Source of the DNA: Smittium culicis
Taxonomy: Eukaryota > Kickxellomycota > Harpellomycetes > Harpellales > Legeriomycetaceae
Direction of reading: 5' to 3'
Length of the DNA stretch: 20,171 nt
Assembly (NCBI GenBank): GCA_001970855.1
Contig: LSSN01002886.1
Location: 1-20,171 of the forward strand
Shown here: positions 18,184-20,171 of the stretch, piece by piece
Position numbering within the stretch: position 1 is the stretch's first letter
Layout: each line of letters begins with the position of its first letter
Program-made: the position numbers and the translations under genes
Notes under the pieces: model-generated
The model's input: the letters and a program-made list of their open reading frames with translations, nothing else
What the model was told of the DNA's origin: nothing
The model's database searches: none

Positions 18184-19940
18184 CTAATCACCTATCTACA
18201 CACACACACACCCCTTCCCATTAGATAACCAATATATCTTTTTATTTTCACTCGTTCTTTAACCTTTCGCTTCTAAAAAGCTCCAACTATATTTTATAAC
18301 CCCAAATATATTTTCTTTCTTTATGCCAATCTGCCCTCTTTTTTTCTTCAACGCTCGAATTTATTTTCATACCTCTCATTTAATACACTTTACGTCAGAT
18401 CTCAGCGGTTTTTTTAATTCTTTCGTATTAATTATAATTTAAAATTTATTTAATTGTACATTACATTCATGTATATATTTAATTAAAAGTGTTTCGATGA
18501 TGGGAAGTTTTTGTATTATAATTTTCCATCACTGATTTTACTTTTATTTTTAAATTCTATCAGAAAATAACTCAATTGGAATAAATGTTATAACCAATAA
18601 CTACATTTAGTTTACTTTTGAAAATAAAATTTCTAAAAAAAAAATTCGTATTCTCATAAGAATCTCGCCCGCTAAAAAAAAAAAATTATAAGAATCTCGC
18701 GAATTCATCATTATAAAGAGTAAATATTTCTTTACATAACTTTTATATTTCAATAAATATTTACTAATCTCTATTGTTTATCTTGCCAAAAAAATTCCAT
18801 ATAAAAAAAAATTCCTACCGTTTTTAATTTTAAGTTCAATAAATATTATTTCTACCCTCCTATCTTGTTAAATAATATAATTTAATATCATAATTTTCTT
18901 TGTTTTTATCCACGATAGAAGCAAAAAAATTTTAATATTTTTACTACTCATAATAAAAGTCTATATATTAATATAGCTATTGAGTTATGTAAGATTTGTA
19001 CAAGTTATATTACCCCAATTAAACATTTTAAATCAAATTTCTAATCCGTTTAAAATTTCTTTGAATTTAAAATATTCATAAAATATTAAATTAATATTTT
19101 TGTAACCTTTCTAATTTACTCAGCTTTTAAATAACCAAAATAAACTTGATAAAAATGATAGATTTTAAATATATTTATAAATAATAAAATCCAATCAATT
19201 CATTAAAATTTTCTATGTTTATTTAATTTTTTTTTAGTATAACATCGTCATTAAAAAAAAAACATTAAACATTCTGAATTACACTGTTTAATCTTAATAA
19301 AAAATACTTAAAAATTTTTTTCCAGCTGGTCTAATATTATAATAGATTAATATGAGACTATTATATTCTATTAGCATCCAATTAAAATAACCAATTCACT
19401 ATTTAAAATTCAAAACTAATTAAATTTATTCAAAAAAAATCTTTAATATATTTTGTTGCTAAAACTAGATACCGAACAATGATTCCAAATATAATTAAAT
19501 TACGCTTCAAATAACATTTTAATAGTATTATATATATTTAACCCTTAAAAACAGTGTTTTTTAGTTTTTTTTTAAACAATTATATGAGGAAATTTCATCA
19601 TTTTAATTTTTCAAATTTTAATCTGGATACAATTCTAAACATAAATATCATAACAGCTTAAAATGATTATACGTCATTGGATGGGGTCATATTAAGTGTT
19701 ATCATCTTTATTATTAAAACATCGAAATTTACAAATTATACATTTTTATGAAATCTAAAAATAGAATTACTTTAGTTTAAAATAGATATTTTAAACTTGA
19801 AATGAATAAAATTTTTGTATAAAATGTGAACTGAAGTACGTCTTTGTGATATATTATCATCTTTTCTTTCGCAAAGGTACACTACCAGCAATTAAAAGAT
19901 AGTCATAATATTTATCTTTATCAAACCAATTTTCAATCCA
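18184..19940. other. AT-rich gene-free DNA
   Basis: About 1.75 kb with many A/T runs and no supportable gene on either strand. It contains a short (CA)n tract near 18197-18212. An imperfect hairpin (TGATGGGAA...TTTTCCATCA) lies at about 18498-18534. ATAAGAATCTCGC is directly repeated at about 18656 and 18689. The last few hundred bases may be the untranslated leader or terminal repeat of the retroelement whose ORF starts at 19941. Confidence 0.35.
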
Positions 19941-20171
19941 ATGTCGGATACAATCGATTTTAATAGCCTAGCCGGGCTAATAAATGGTTTAAAAATGGAA
20001 GTCCAAGAATTAAGAAAGGAGAGGGCGCTCCCGAGAGATGTGGATATGCAGGAGGTTGACGAAAATTACGTTACCAGACCACCAATCGTAGACCTCAAAG
20101 TACCTCAAGGGCTTATAGACATAATGCCACACATTGAAGAGGACTTCTATAAATCAATCGGGTGTGAAGAA
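19941..20171 (+). CDS. 5' end of a probable retroelement ORF1 (gag-like), cut by the window edge
   Basis: An ATG at 19941 opens 77 codons with no stop before the window ends. The start MSDTIDFNSLAGLINGLKME is followed by a heptad-like, charged stretch (EVQELRKERALP) that suggests a short coiled coil. An acidic linker comes next, then PPIVDLKVPQGLIDIMPHIE. The (V/I)(D/K)L.(D/V)PQGL block reminds me of gag-type ORFs of DIRS-like elements in zoosporic and zygomycete fungi; that is memory of a pattern, not a search. Base composition jumps from extremely AT-rich upstream to nearly balanced here, unlike the neighbouring DNA, which suits a young insertion. It could instead be an unrelated lineage-specific gene. 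Confidence 0.5.
   Translation, partial: MSDTIDFNSLAGLINGLKMEVQELRKERALPRDVDMQEVDENYVTRPPIVDLKVPQGLIDIMPHIEEDFYKSIGCEE

Noticed and set aside
1..20171. CRISPR array, operon or defence-system reading
   Set aside because: The genes are intron-bearing eukaryotic housekeeping genes. The repeats are transposon-derived or minisatellite, with no regular repeat-spacer pattern.

Overview
The window reads as nuclear DNA of an AT-rich, intron-bearing fungus. It holds four conserved eukaryotic genes: ribosomal protein uS3, chaperonin subunit CCT6, a SCY1-like pseudokinase, and mitochondrial ribosomal protein mL44. All are split by GT-AG introns of about 74-366 nt. A mitoribosomal protein argues against microsporidia. 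The AT-richness, the intron style and the types of mobile element fit an early-diverging fungus such as a Harpellales/Kickxellomycotina relative, but that placement is an inference and is weak.

Layout. 1-660: truncated LINE-type reverse transcriptase tail on the minus strand, with two kinds of internal duplication. 856-1971: RPS3 (minus), whose single 366-nt intron carries a good box C/D snoRNA candidate. 1972-3069: divergent promoter region rich in CCAAT/ATTGG boxes. 3070-4766: CCT6 (plus), whose start codon appears to be split by an intron. 5027-8172: a five-exon SCYL2-type gene (minus), convergent with CCT6.

8173-16795 is an 8.6-kb gap with no intact gene that is largely a transposon graveyard. 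In order it holds a 52-bp minisatellite, an isolated terminal-repeat copy, and a badly decayed minus-strand reverse transcriptase (about 11200-11998, best read as DIRS-like). Next comes a complete but dead Tc1/mariner-IS630 element with about 105-bp inverted repeats and TA ends (13200-15622). Last is a TTAA-flanked composite of doubled terminal repeats (15735-16122).

16796-18183: a six-exon mL44 gene (plus) with a mitochondrial leader, a catalytically dead RNase III fold and a dsRNA-binding domain. 18184-19940: very AT-rich DNA without a gene. 19941-20171: the open 5' end of an ORF that looks like ORF1/gag of a young retroelement; it runs off the window.

The four host genes serve cytosolic translation, cytosolic protein folding, clathrin-linked trafficking and mitochondrial translation. 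Nothing suggests they act as one pathway. I found no convincing new multi-gene system. The most interesting items are the intronic snoRNA candidate, the split start codon, the decayed RT and Tc1 elements, and the CpG-biased differences between repeat copies.
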